Source: Afipia sp. Root123D2
Lineage (GTDB): Bacteria > Pseudomonadota > Alphaproteobacteria > Rhizobiales > Xanthobacteraceae
NCBI RefSeq assembly: GCF_001425835.1
Contig: NZ_LMDP01000002.1
Location: forward strand, 248,001 to 312,000
Direction: 5' to 3'
Length of the DNA: 64,000 nt
The position numbers and the translations under genes were made by a program. Shown here in pieces: positions 8,465 through 17,835 of this stretch (position 1 is its first letter; every line of letters starts with the position of its first letter). The notes beneath the pieces are model-generated. The model ran no database searches. It had not been told where the DNA came from and worked only from the letters and a program-made list of their open reading frames with translations.

Positions 8465-8979
8465 AGCGCAGACCTTCCAGCAAATTGATAACTTCACTTA
8501 CCACTTGCCGCAAATTTCCCACGGACCAATGCGGGTCACCCTCAGCGGTGTTATCTGGTCGACGATCCGGACGCTACTGTTAACAGCTTTATATCTCCGT
8601 TCCATAAGCTCACCGACCGTTAGCCGGCGGCCGAAGAGAAGAACCCGCATCACATTCACAGGGGCGACGGCGTCTCGCGGACGGCGTCATTGTCTCTGAA
8701 CAGAGTTCGGCAATTCCTTCGAGAGCAAGTCTTGTTAAAGAAAACCAAGCGATAGCTACGGCGGCGACGCGTGCAAAGTTGATCTTGAATATGCAGCCGA
8801 CCTCACAATGCTGATTTCATGCGAATTACGGTCTCCGAACATATACTGGAGATCGCGTCCGGTCGAGTGCCAGCGAAGTGCTGCCGGAAGGACCGGACCG
8901 GACGTTTGTTGATCTTCATCAACAGCGGCTCTTGCAAAGCAGGTACTATTCATTTGTCCGCAAGATTGGGAGAGCTCGC
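8465..8979. other. Gene-poor stretch with one FixK box
   Basis: No convincing coding region is seen between the channel gene and the small membrane protein, although short open frames exist on both strands. The only recognised element is the box at 8909-8922. A GTTGATCTT motif occurs twice (about 8777 and 8908). Confidence 0.4.
8909..8922. promoter_or_regulatory. FixK box, perfect
   Basis: TTGATCTTCATCAA is a perfect TTGAT-N4-ATCAA palindrome, centred 64.5 bp before the ATG at 8980. With activation at -41.5 the transcript would start near 8957, giving a leader of about 23 bases. Confidence 0.7.
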
Positions 8980-9123
8980 ATGCTCATAGATGGATCGATC
9001 GTACCGATCACGGCCTTAGTGGTCTTGTTTGTTGTATTTGCGGCCGCTTTTATCTGGGCTGGCCTTCGAGCCCGCAACGGCGTGCAAAAGAAACATCGAC
9101 ACCCGAAGCACAGGCCGTTCTGA
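8980..9123 (+). CDS. Small single-pass membrane protein
   Basis: A 47-residue protein with one membrane helix (about 7-27; IVPITALVVLFVVFAAAFIW) and a basic C-terminal tail (RARNGVQKKHRHPKHRPF), so the tail is probably cytoplasmic. GGGAG stands seven bases before the ATG. A perfect FixK box at the right distance makes it a likely microaerobic gene. Small proteins of this size assemble or stabilise cytochrome oxidases in other systems, but nothing in the sequence ties it to one. Confidence 0.6.
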   Translation: MLIDGSIVPITALVVLFVVFAAAFIWAGLRARNGVQKKHRHPKHRPF

Positions 9124-9245
9124 CAAGAGACAGGTTTCGCCGGACGATAATCAGTTCGGAGTGAATGCGGCTCGGCTTGACGCTTGAGCACGAGTTACCA
9201 GGAACGGATTACTTTGGGCGAGGCCCACATCGGAATATCGGCATA

Positions 9246-9259
9246 CTGAGATCGATCAA
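9246..9259. promoter_or_regulatory. FixK-like box before the first usp of the pair
   Basis: CTGAGATCGATCAA (TTGATCGATCTCAG on the other strand) is one base off TTGA-N6-TCAA. It is centred 57.5 bp before the ATG at 9310. Confidence 0.45.
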
Positions 9260-9309
9260 CACGACAGCCGGTGGAAACGATAAAATTTTTATGGTGTTAG
9301 GAGTAGATG

Positions 9310-10158
9310 ATGTCATTCAAGGACGTTCTAGTCGCATTAACGACTTACCCTGAGCGCACTCCAAACTCGAGCATCGAAGATGCAGTTCAAGTAGCCGTCG
9401 CCCTCAGTGCACGCGTCTCGGCGATAGCCTGCGAAGTCAGAGTACCCGCGCCGGCAAGCCCGTTGGGAACCGCGCTGCTCAACATCCCTGCCATGGTCGC
9501 GGCCGAGTTGCGGAAGAGTGCGGCCAACGCCAAAGACGTTCTGGCGGGATTCCAGGACGCTGCCGAACGCCAAAATGTCCTTCAGGATACTATCCTCGAA
9601 AAATGTTCGACCGCCAATGAGCCAGACGTATTGGTTGATTACGCGCGTCTGCGGGATCTAACCGTAGTGCCGATGACGAATACGGACGGTAACGAGAGAT
9701 GGTATGCGGAAACGCTCATCTTCGATTCCGGACGTCCCGTCATCGCGTTGCCGCCGGAACCTTCGCCGAAGCCGACACAATCATTCGACAACGTGATCGT
9801 CGCTTGGGATTTCAGTCGGCAATCCTCGCGAGCGGTGGCCGATGCGTTGCCAATCCTGAAACAGTCGAAGCGGGTTTTCATTCTGACTGTTACGAATGAG
9901 AAGATTATCGACACCAAGCGATCGGGCGTTGAGTTGGCTAAACACCTCTCTCGGCATGGTGTGGAAGTCATCCTCGACGTCGTGGATGCCGCCGGGAGGG
10001 ATATCGGGACGGTTCTGAGATCCCACATTCAACTGCGTAACGGCGACCTGCTGGTGATGGGAGCCTACGGCCATTCGCGTTTCCGCGAATTCGTGCTCGG
10101 CGGCGCCACCAGAAGCATGCTTCTGCGGCCTCCCGTGCCGACCTTCCTTTCACACTAG
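9310..10158 (+). CDS. Universal stress protein, tandem UspA domains
   Basis: A 282-residue soluble protein with two UspA-like halves. The second half (about 150-282) keeps the nucleotide-binding-type ending VMGAYGHSRFREFVLGGATR, whereas the first half is degenerate. The ATG at 9310 is preferred to the adjacent 9307 because AGGAG is six bases upstream. It is followed after 41 bp by a close relative in the same direction, so the two form an operon. Such proteins help survival in hypoxia and starvation; the ligand here is unknown. Confidence 0.88.
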   Translation: MSFKDVLVALTTYPERTPNSSIEDAVQVAVALSARVSAIACEVRVPAPASPLGTALLNIPAMVAAELRKSAANAKDVLAGFQDAAERQNVLQDTILEKCSTANEPDVLVDYARLRDLTVVPMTNTDGNERWYAETLIFDSGRPVIALPPEPSPKPTQSFDNVIVAWDFSRQSSRAVADALPILKQSKRVFILTVTNEKIIDTKRSGVELAKHLSRHGVEVILDVVDAAGRDIGTVLRSHIQLRNGDLLVMGAYGHSRFREFVLGGATRSMLLRPPVPTFLSH

Positions 10159-10199
10159 CGCTTAACCTGTAGACCAAACGACCAGATTAGGGATCGACC

Positions 10200-11027
10200 A
10201 TGATCAAGGATATCATCCTGAATATAGAGCAAGATGCCAGTCGCGATGGCGTCGGCGATTACGCCATTTCGATAGCTGAAGAGTTTGAATCTCATCTAGC
10301 GGGCGTCGGAATGGCGGGCCTGGATATCCCTACCGTCATGATGCCTGACTTTCCAGCTAACCTGATGGAAAAAATTCTCGCGGAGAACGAGGAGACCGCA
10401 AGGCAGTCGGTCAAACGGTTCGAACAGGCCGCCACACGCCGAGGCATTTCCTTCGAGCATCGGCTGGTGACCAGACATGTTGCAGCGTCGATTCTTTTCT
10501 CAACAATGGCGCGACGGTTCGATCTAAGCGTCATAATGCAAACCGACGTTGATGCAGGCATCATCAATGAAACATTGATCGAGGCAACGCTGTTCGATTC
10601 CGGACGACCGATAATCGTTGTGCCGTACTTTCTGAAAGAGCCATTGAAGCTCGAAAAAATCGTGTGCTGTTGGGACGGAAGTCGAGCGGCGACGCGAGCG
10701 ATCAACGATGCGATGCCGTTTCTGAAGCGCGCAAAAAGCACAGAGCTCTTTATCGTTGTCAATGAAAAGACCTCTGGTGACGATGAAATCCGAGGCGTCG
10801 AAATGGCAAAACATCTCGCACGTCACGGTGTCCACGTTGATATTGAAAGTGTGCCGGTGGCGGACATTGATGTCCCTAACGCGATCCTCTCTCACGTCGC
10901 CGACTGTTCCGCTAACTTGATCGTCATGGGTGGTTACGGACATTCGCGATTTCGGGAATTTGTGCTGGGAGGCGCTACGCGCACAATCCTTTCATCCATG
11001 ACCGCACCGGTCTTCATGTCGCACTAG
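10200..11027 (+). CDS. Universal stress protein, tandem UspA domains
   Basis: A 275-residue relative of the upstream protein, sharing the C-terminal motif VMGGYGHSRFREFVLGGATR and the ending FMSH. The first half starts MIKDIILNIEQDASRDGVGD and is more divergent. It is probably co-transcribed with the gene ending at 10158. The presence of two similar but distinct copies in tandem suggests duplication followed by specialisation, perhaps as heteromers; this is inference. Confidence 0.88.
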   Translation: MIKDIILNIEQDASRDGVGDYAISIAEEFESHLAGVGMAGLDIPTVMMPDFPANLMEKILAENEETARQSVKRFEQAATRRGISFEHRLVTRHVAASILFSTMARRFDLSVIMQTDVDAGIINETLIEATLFDSGRPIIVVPYFLKEPLKLEKIVCCWDGSRAATRAINDAMPFLKRAKSTELFIVVNEKTSGDDEIRGVEMAKHLARHGVHVDIESVPVADIDVPNAILSHVADCSANLIVMGGYGHSRFREFVLGGATRTILSSMTAPVFMSH

Positions 11028-11089
11028 CTTCACGGCCTCAGGCCCATTGCCTCCGCAGATGATTATCCTGGGTGAGCAGCGCTATCCTG

Positions 11090-11257
11090 CTATAGCTTTC
11101 GGCGGCGGGGCCAAAATGCAAAGATGGCAACCAACCCGGTCAGCAGGACCGCTGTCACCATCATCTGCACGAAGCCAAAATTCAGGGCATCGCGTGCCAC
11201 GAACAATGCGGTAACGGGGGCCGCAATATACAAAAGCAGGCGCAGGATCCAAGCCAT
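11090..11257 (-). CDS. Small two-TM membrane protein
   Basis: A 55-residue protein with two hydrophobic segments (about 3-20 and 29-49; FVQMMVTAVLLTGLVAIFAF) and a basic end FWPRRRKL. The ATG at 11257 has GAGGAAG just upstream. It lies 86 bp downstream of the MgtC-type gene on the same strand, so it may share its transcript. No family recognised. Confidence 0.6.
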   Translation of the reverse strand: MAWILRLLLYIAAPVTALFVARDALNFGFVQMMVTAVLLTGLVAIFAFWPRRRKL

Positions 11258-11343
11258 GTCTTCCTCATAAAATGGCACTGAACTATCGTACTCCGATGAG
11301 ACGCTGGTACATTGATCCAGTTCAAGCGCGTCACTCGCCCAAA

Positions 11344-12603
11344 TCAGCTTCCGGCAGAGAGTCTGGCGACAACGCCTCCTGCACAAAGAGCGGCGACACT
11401 GCCCCCTGCAACGAGCAACCCGGTTCTTATTCCACCAACCCAGATCGTTATTCCCACTTTCGATAACGTATTGACCGCCACCGCGAGCAGGACGGCATCA
11501 GCAGCCATTTTCTGATTAGCCGGATCGCTGCCAAGCCGGGCCATTGAAACCGCAACGGCGTCGACATCGATAATGGCGGAGAGGCTTGCGATGAACAGCG
11601 CTCCAGTACTTCCGAAGGTATCACTGAGCAATTTTGCACATATCGTCACAACGCTCATGAACACGGCTAATTTGAGCGCCGCGCCGATCGCCAGAGGATT
11701 TTCGATCTCCAGCTTCGGTGAGTCTCTCTCTGCGTCCGTGACAAGACCAATCCCCGCTCCGGCTAAAAGCACCGTCGCAGCAGCGCCGAGCGCCGGCAAG
11801 AGATCCGGGAGCAATGACTGATTTAGTATGATCGTAAAGACTCCGACCCTGATCATCATTACCGCGCCGGCTATCAAAATACCTGCATATAGAATTCGGC
11901 TCGACCCTGGATTTTTTTGCGCCAGGTGTGCAAATGTAAAAGTTGTGGCGGTGGATGATGCCATACCTCCGGCAATGGCCGTTGCGACAATGCCGAGCCG
12001 ATTGCCGAAGACGCGCACAGCGACGTAACCCACGAATGACGTTGCAGCGATCAGAATCGTGAAGGCCCATATCTGATAGGGATTGAACGAGTCCCAAGGG
12101 TCGACAGTTCTATTAGGCAAGATCGGAAGTAGCAGAAACGTCATCGCGAGCAGGACGAGGATCGCTCGCAACTCCTTCCACTTGATGGTTGCGATCAGGC
12201 CATGCAACGACTCTCGCAACGCAAGAAGGCATGCTACGGAAACCGCCGAAGCTACGGCGGCGCCCACATCACCGATCGCAGCCATGGTTCCAAGCAAAAA
12301 TGTCATCATGCCGGCGACGACGGATGTCGCACTCAGGTTCTGCTCGGCCTTGGCCTCAAGCCAATGAAAAGCGGTGAAGGCCGCAGCATAACCGGCAAAA
12401 ACGATACCGACGAACAGACCGCCGAGCTTCACTCCAATGAGGCCGGTCACGCCGCCCAGAAAGCCAGATAATGCAAAGGTCCTGAACCCAGCAGCTCGCT
12501 GGTGATCCTGCTCGTCGCGAGTGCGCCAGCCCCGCTCAAGACCAATCAGCATGCCGATTGCTAAAGCGACGCTGAGCCGCGTAAAAATTTCACCCTGATC
12601 CAT
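11344..12603 (-). CDS. MgtC/SapB-type membrane protein with DUF4010
   Basis: A 419-residue polytopic inner-membrane protein. The first third has the MgtC/SapB signature AIGMLIGLERGWRTRDEQ followed by FRTFALSGFLGGVTGL. The remaining part is a DUF4010-type region of about eight hydrophobic segments, including SSTATTFTFAHLAQKNP. Proteins of this architecture are widespread in alphaproteobacteria but their substrate is unknown; MgtC itself modulates magnesium and ATP homeostasis rather than transporting. The ATG at 12603 is used. The intergenic stretch 12604-12773 towards the CBS-BON gene holds nothing recognisable. Confidence 0.85.
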   Translation of the reverse strand: MDQGEIFTRLSVALAIGMLIGLERGWRTRDEQDHQRAAGFRTFALSGFLGGVTGLIGVKLGGLFVGIVFAGYAAAFTAFHWLEAKAEQNLSATSVVAGMMTFLLGTMAAIGDVGAAVASAVSVACLLALRESLHGLIATIKWKELRAILVLLAMTFLLLPILPNRTVDPWDSFNPYQIWAFTILIAATSFVGYVAVRVFGNRLGIVATAIAGGMASSTATTFTFAHLAQKNPGSSRILYAGILIAGAVMMIRVGVFTIILNQSLLPDLLPALGAAATVLLAGAGIGLVTDAERDSPKLEIENPLAIGAALKLAVFMSVVTICAKLLSDTFGSTGALFIASLSAIIDVDAVAVSMARLGSDPANQKMAADAVLLAVAVNTLSKVGITIWVGGIRTGLLVAGGSVAALCAGGVVARLSAGS

Positions 12604-12773
12604 ATCTCTATGATCTCACATGATCACCGCTGGCAGCCATCTTGCACTCATTGCCGCTTCTGGAGTCATCATCGACTGCGATTTGGAGGGAGGCGCATCG
12701 TGCGGCCGAAACGCCGCAGCGAAGCGCGAACACATCACGCCAATGCGTGCTCATGTATCGTTTTGGTTGATAC

Positions 12774-13523
12774 CTAATCGCTCGCCCGACTTGGCTCATT
12801 CTGTTGCGATAGCTCCTGGTCTTCAGGCGATTGCATGTATAAGCCGGACATCGGCTCGACCCAGCACAGATGATCGTGGACTAGCTTCACTCCCTCGACG
12901 TTTTCCGCAGCAACGATTGCGGCCTGACGGAAGCTTTCGTCGGTTACGAATCCGCTGAGATGCACGATGCCGTCTTTCACAATGACCTCTAGCGTGACCG
13001 GGCTCCAGTCGTTATTTTGAATTGTTCGAATGATGGTCTCTCGAATGCGATCGTCACTTTCTGCCGGATTCGGGATTTCACCGGACATACTCGCGACAGC
13101 CAGCAGAAGATTCGAGCGCGTGACGATTCCGACAATACGGTCTCCGCGCATGACCGGAACACGTTTTATGTGATTTCGTTCCATCAAGCGAACAATCTCT
13201 TCAAGGGACGCATCTTCGTTCACGGTAATGACACGTCGAGTCATCACTTCCCCAACCTTGCGGCCATGCTCCTTTACAAAGTCTGCGGCGTGACCGGCTG
13301 GACCGACAAGGAACGACAGCCAGCGTCCGCGCCTTCGCTCGGTGCTGATCTCGCCGCGACGCAGAAAATCACCCTCCGACACCATCCCGATCAGTTTACC
13401 TGTGTTGTCGAGAACCGGCATGCCGCTGATATGACGCCGTAGCATCGTGTGCATAGCATAGATGATGTCCGTTTCTGGCGAAGTCGTGACCACGTCGAAA
13501 GTCATAATCTGATGCGCACGCAT
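12774..13523 (-). CDS. CBS-pair plus BON domain protein
   Basis: A 249-residue protein. A CBS pair covers about residues 1-150 (MRAHQIMTFDVVTTSPETDI; VGEVMTRRVITVNEDASLEE) and a BON domain covers about 155-225 (RTIIQNNDWSPVTLEVIVKD; HLSGFVTDESFRQAA). The tail HDHLCWVEPMSGLYMQSPE is also found as an orphan fragment at 2454-2528. The start is the ATG at 13523 because GGAG is six bases upstream; an in-frame ATG at 13535 is possible. BON domains bind membranes or other proteins, while CBS pairs bind adenylates. The perfect FixK box at 13578-13591 predicts low-oxygen induction. Confidence 0.88.
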   Translation of the reverse strand: MRAHQIMTFDVVTTSPETDIIYAMHTMLRRHISGMPVLDNTGKLIGMVSEGDFLRRGEISTERRRGRWLSFLVGPAGHAADFVKEHGRKVGEVMTRRVITVNEDASLEEIVRLMERNHIKRVPVMRGDRIVGIVTRSNLLLAVASMSGEIPNPAESDDRIRETIIRTIQNNDWSPVTLEVIVKDGIVHLSGFVTDESFRQAAIVAAENVEGVKLVHDHLCWVEPMSGLYMQSPEDQELSQQNEPSRASD

Positions 13524-13577
13524 GACGAACTCCATCCGTTCAGAATCGGAAAACTACTTATTACCAAGTCGTACCAT

Positions 13578-13591
13578 TTGATGCAGATCAA
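13578..13591. promoter_or_regulatory. FixK box, perfect, upstream of CBS-BON
   Basis: TTGATGCAGATCAA is a perfect TTGAT-N4-ATCAA palindrome centred 61.5 bp before the ATG at 13523. The rest of the 389-bp interval 13524-13912 shows no gene. Confidence 0.72.
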
Positions 13592-13912
13592 TCTCTGACT
13601 GACGTTGATCATCGAGCTCGAGATTTAGATCTTTGGCAGAAGATCGCCTTCGGAAGCGCGCCGGAGTTCGTACGGTCAGATCGGAGTTGATTCTAATTCA
13701 ATCTCCTTACGTTCCCACAGGAAATTGACCGGCTCTCCGATAGATCGAGCCACGATTTCTCAACTTCCGCGCCTAACGTGCTCCGCGCAATTCCCTCTTG
13801 CGGAGGAACGGCCGCGAAGATCGCTTGGGGATTTGTTACGGCAATGTTGCGGTGATGAGAGTCATCAAGCTGTCAGAATAAGGTGTCATCGTATGTCGCC
13901 CCTTTTCGCGTG

Positions 13913-14740
13913 TTAATGCATGAGCAATGCACAAAACGACCGTTGTTTCAGAAGATGACTGGTTACACCGCCAAATACCCATTCGCTAAATCGGCTAGTC
14001 CCATATGCACCTGCCACAAGCAGATCTGCACCAAATTCCACAGTGATCGCCTCGAGTTGCTTTCCCGTATCGCCGGCCGCCAGTTCCGCACGCGCCTGCG
14101 CGGCAATTCCGTGCCGAGAAAGCCATTCGGCAACGTCCGCAACGCTTGCGGAAGCCGCTTCTGTCTCCCTCTCGCTATCCACGATTTCAACGACAGCGAT
14201 ATCCTGTGCGGCCTGAAGCATCGGTAACGCCGCAGCTATTGCCCGCCTCGCCTCAGCGCAATCCTTCCAGGCAACCAGGATGCGATTCAATGCCATTGCG
14301 GTTGTTCGTGGAGGAACGATGATAAATGGTCGACCGGCTTTCATCAGTGCATCGCCAAAATCCAACCAACGTTGCCCACTCATAAGCGGACTATTTTCCG
14401 ATAGTTCCGCGATCACAACATCAGCGCTGCACGCCTCAGCTGCAAGGAAGTCCGCAGGCATCTCGGTGCTCTCTCGCCAAACGAAAGGTTGCCCGCAGGG
14501 CTTGATCGCATCACGAAAGCGGCTTTCGCATCGAGCAGTCGCGAGAGCCAGTTCGTCATAATCAGCCTCCAGCATGCTAGCCGCAACCATGCCATTCAGA
14601 TGGACGGGCACATATGGCACACCAGATGTGACGCCGATAATCCGGGAATCAAACCGATCGGCCAGATCGCAGCTCACCCTGAGAGCCGCCTCGTTCACCT
14701 GCTCAAGACCCAAGAATACCATTATGGACTTGTAGGCCAT
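13913..14740 (-). CDS. Universal stress protein, tandem UspA domains
   Basis: A 275-residue tandem UspA protein. The N-terminal half begins MAYKSIMVFLGLEQVNEAAL. The C-terminal half has RILVAWKDCAEARRAIAAAL and the nucleotide-binding-type motif LLVAGAYGTSRFSEWVFGGV. It is divergent from the next stress gene, and the two share one 172-bp control region with a FixK-like box almost exactly in its middle. It is closer to the 14913 protein than to the pair at 9310-11027. Confidence 0.88.
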   Translation of the reverse strand: MAYKSIMVFLGLEQVNEAALRVSCDLADRFDSRIIGVTSGVPYVPVHLNGMVAASMLEADYDELALATARCESRFRDAIKPCGQPFVWRESTEMPADFLAAEACSADVVIAELSENSPLMSGQRWLDFGDALMKAGRPFIIVPPRTTAMALNRILVAWKDCAEARRAIAAALPMLQAAQDIAVVEIVDSERETEAASASVADVAEWLSRHGIAAQARAELAAGDTGKQLEAITVEFGADLLVAGAYGTSRFSEWVFGGVTSHLLKQRSFCALLMH

Positions 14741-14820
14741 CCCACTCTCCCGTCGACGAAATGCCCGCTAGATCAGGCGCTCGACAAGGGTCAGTCTATC
14801 TGTATCGCTCAGAGGCATTT

Positions 14821-14834
14821 TTGATCTAGCTCAG
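14821..14834. promoter_or_regulatory. FixK-like box shared by two divergent stress genes
   Basis: TTGATCTAGCTCAG is one base from TTGA-N6-TCAA. Its centre (14827.5) is 1 bp from the middle of the interval between the starts at 14740 and 14913, so a dimer there would stand at equal distance (about 86 bp) from both genes. Confidence 0.55.
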
Positions 14835-14912
14835 TCTCTACCCGAAAAAAGCCTCTATGAATGCTGTCGACGCCAGCCCGGACGGACAGTCTGGAGCCGC
14901 ATGGAGGAAAGA

Positions 14913-15737
14913 ATGAAATTCAGAACGGTTATGACTAGCTTGGCGCTTGATCGATCCAATGACGCCTGCCTCGCGGTAACGGGTGACTTGGCTCAACGCT
15001 TAGGGGCGCATGTGATTGGTATCGCCGCTTCTGATCTCAAACCACCGCTCTACTACGCAGAAGGCGAGCAAGCCGAGGCAATCTTCCACCAGGAACGAAC
15101 GGCCATCCGCGAACGCATCGATCAGTTGGAGAAAAAATTTCGCGCTCGCTTGGCCGATAAGTCAAAAGGACTTGAATGGCGCTGTGCCATCGATCTTTCG
15201 ACGCGGTTTATAAGCACCCAGGTTCGTGCCGCCGACATACTCGTGATCCAGGTTGGTGTGGAACCGACTGACCCCTATTCAGGTGCCGACCCGACCGATC
15301 TTGTAATGGCCACTGGCCGGGCGCTGTTAGTCGTGCCCGAAAGCATGAACTGGCTTGATACCCGACACATTCTTGTCGCCTGGAAGGACACTCGGGAAGC
15401 ACGGCGAGCGATCGTTGATGCTCTACCGTTGCTTTCACTCGCGACAGAAGTAACAATTGTTGAAATCCTGGAAGAAGGCAGCACGCGGCCGGCAGCTCAG
15501 TCCCGACTGAAGGACGTCGCATCCTGGCTCCAGCAACACGGCCTCTCCGCGGAGACGTTGGTGATCGATCAACCGGAGGACGTCACGATGCGCCTTGATG
15601 AAGTCGCATCCGATGCCGGCGCAGGTGTAATTGTTGCAGGCGCCTATGGGCACTCAAGATTTCGCGAATGGGTACTGGGAGGGGTCACCCGCCATCTTGT
15701 AACGCAGCAGAAACGCTGCGTCCTCCTCTCAAGATAG
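14913..15737 (+). CDS. Universal stress protein, tandem UspA domains
   Basis: A 274-residue protein with two UspA halves. It opens MKFRTVMTSLALDRSNDACL, the same opening as the wrecked copy at 3888. The second half carries HILVAWKDTREARRAIVDAL and IVAGAYGHSRFREWVLGGVT, with the complete Trp that is mutated in the remnant. GGAGG lies upstream of the ATG at 14913; an in-frame ATG four codons earlier is less likely. The interval 15738-15911 downstream contains no gene. Confidence 0.9.
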   Translation: MKFRTVMTSLALDRSNDACLAVTGDLAQRLGAHVIGIAASDLKPPLYYAEGEQAEAIFHQERTAIRERIDQLEKKFRARLADKSKGLEWRCAIDLSTRFISTQVRAADILVIQVGVEPTDPYSGADPTDLVMATGRALLVVPESMNWLDTRHILVAWKDTREARRAIVDALPLLSLATEVTIVEILEEGSTRPAAQSRLKDVASWLQQHGLSAETLVIDQPEDVTMRLDEVASDAGAGVIVAGAYGHSRFREWVLGGVTRHLVTQQKRCVLLSR

Positions 15738-15911
15738 CATCTCGAGCAAAATGCTCAGGCCCGTTGGAGAAGCTATCGTTGCGTGCCGCTAAAATAGCTA
15801 GCTCGATTCGACCAATTCGTCGGCCGTACCGTAACATTATGCATTGCACACTATCAGATTAGTCTCCGTCATCCTGTTTAACAGTTTTCTTTCCAACGCT
15901 CAGCCGATTTT

Positions 15912-17759
15912 TCAAACAGGCAGTTTCCCGTCACCCAGAGCTCTCAAAGCATTCAGGATGACGGCGACGTCTATTGCTTCCTGGATTAGCGCTCCCTCCA
16001 CTGGCGTCAGATAACCCAACGCTGCGGCGACCATTCCGATCAGCGAGAGCCCCATCCCGGCAAATACACCTTCGAGGGCGATCAAGCGGGAACGCCGGGC
16101 GATTTCCATGGCAGGCACGATGCGATCAAGGTGATCGACCAGGATGACAACGTCGGCTGCCTCGGCGGACGCCGTGGCACCCCTAGCTCCCATTGCAACG
16201 CCGACATCGGCTGCGGCCAGTGCTGGCGCATCGTTGACGCCGTCGCCTACCATCATGACGGGACCGTTTTTTCGCTCGGAGAGCACAACCAGGACTTTCT
16301 GATCCGGCGTCAACTCCGAACGGACCGCGTCGATTCCCAAACCTGCAGTAACGGCGTCCGCAACCGCGCTCCTATCCCCTGTTGCGAGAACAATCCGTTG
16401 CACTCCTAACATTCTCACCAGCTGAAGAAGAGATTGTGTGCCGGAACGCAGTTCATCAGCCAGCCTTATTTCGCCCGCCAGACGGCCGTCGATAGCAACG
16501 GCGACAACCACCGCGCCGGCAACCTTTGCTAGCTGGAACGAATTTTCCATCCCTTGCGGCAATTTGGACATCACGAACTGTATCCCGCCGACCGCGACGA
16601 TGCGCCCTTCAACGACGCCCTGAACTCCTTCACCGGGCGTTTCGACAACGCCGGATGGTATTGCGAGTTTAAGCTGCTGACTCTGCGCTTCGGCAACGAT
16701 GGTCTGAGCGATGATGTGCTTGGATGCCTGATCGAGCGAGGCGGCGAGGCGCAACACTTCACCGGGGTCGGCATCGGCCGATACGTTGACGGCGACGACT
16801 TTCGCCCTGCCGTCGGTGAGCGTACCGGTCTTATCAAGTATCAGTGAATTAATGCGCGCTAGCGCTTCGATCGCCTTACCTCCTTTGATAAGAATGCCAT
16901 GTCGCGCCGCTCGGGAAAGGCCGGACACGAGAGCGACCGGCACTGCAAGGATAAGGGGGCACGGCGTGGCAATGACGAGAACGGCGACGGCGCGGACCGG
17001 ATCGCCCGTGAAGAACCAGGCGGCGGCAGCAATTATCACGGTGATAGCGAGGAAGACTATCGCGAAACGATCGGCGAGTCGCGACATCGGAGCCTTGGAG
17101 CGCTGCGCGTTCTCCACCAGCCGCACGATACCGGCATAAGTGCTTTCGGCGACGCGATGCGATACGATGAGATCAAACGCCTCGCCGACGTTGGTGGATC
17201 CACTCATTACCTCGTCGTCGGCGCGCTGCTGAACCGGAATAGGCTCTCCCGTGAGCGCGGATTGATCCAGCACCGCAAGCCCGCTCGCCACCACGCCGTC
17301 GGCCGGGACTACATCGCCCTGCCGGATCAGCAGACGATCGCCAGGCACGACCAGGTCCAGTTCGACCTCTTCTAGGCCACTTGCCCGGTATCGAACAGCT
17401 GTTCGAGGTACCCGCGCCAATAATGCCGTCATCTCGCGGCGCGCGTGGCGCTCCGCAAATGCTTCGAGGAATTGCCCGCTGGCATACATCAGCGCGACGA
17501 CGACTGCAGCCAGTTCTTCCCCGACAGCGAGCGCTGCCGCCATCGACAGAACCGCAACGATGTCGAGGCCGACTTCACCGCGGCGCAGGCTTGCAACAAT
17601 GTCGTAAACGAGGAAGATCAGTACCGGAATCGTGAACGCCGCCCAGACACGATCCTGCCACGCCGGCTGTCCGAGCAGTGGCATGGCAAAGCCGAGGCCA
17701 AGACCAAAAGCCGGGAGCAACACCAATACGGTCCGCACGAAGAAGCCGGCAAGCATCTC
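15912..17759 (-). CDS. Heavy-metal P1B-type ATPase without metal-binding domain
   Basis: A membrane ATPase of 615 residues that should move a transition metal out of the cytoplasm. It has the actuator motif ALTGEP, the membrane metal site ATPCPLILAVP, the phosphorylation site DKTGTLTDG and the hinge MVGDGVNDAPAL. No N-terminal HMA domain or Cys/His-rich tail is present. The HP dipeptide usually seen in SEHPLA is replaced by SKHIIAQ. Membrane helices precede the actuator and follow the hinge (GVFAGMGLSLIGMVAAALGY). The ATG at 17759 is chosen (GAGGTGG upstream); a start at 17888 would overlap the VIT gene by 53 bp. The metal cannot be told from the sequence. Confidence 0.88.
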   Translation of the reverse strand, partial: EMLAGFFVRTVLVLLPAFGLGLGFAMPLLGQPAWQDRVWAAFTIPVLIFLVYDIVASLRRGEVGLDIVAVLSMAAALAVGEELAAVVVALMYASGQFLEAFAERHARREMTALLARVPRTAVRYRASGLEEVELDLVVPGDRLLIRQGDVVPADGVVASGLAVLDQSALTGEPIPVQQRADDEVMSGSTNVGEAFDLIVSHRVAESTYAGIVRLVENAQRSKAPMSRLADRFAIVFLAITVIIAAAAWFFTGDPVRAVAVLVIATPCPLILAVPVALVSGLSRAARHGILIKGGKAIEALARINSLILDKTGTLTDGRAKVVAVNVSADADPGEVLRLAASLDQASKHIIAQTIVAEAQSQQLKLAIPSGVVETPGEGVQGVVEGRIVAVGGIQFVMSKLPQGMENSFQLAKVAGAVVVAVAIDGRLAGEIRLADELRSGTQSLLQLVRMLGVQRIVLATGDRSAVADAVTAGLGIDAVRSELTPDQKVLVVLSERKNGPVMMVGDGVNDAPALAAADVGVAMGARGATASAEAADVVILVDHLDRIVPAMEIARRSRLIALEGVFAGMGLSLIGMVAAALGYLTPVEGALIQEAIDVAVILNALRALGDGKLPV

Positions 17760-17835
17760 AAACCACCTCGCAGAAGCGCGCGCCCGCCCGCGGAGCCATT
17801 CCAGTTTACACGCGAGAAGCCGGCTGACCGGAATC

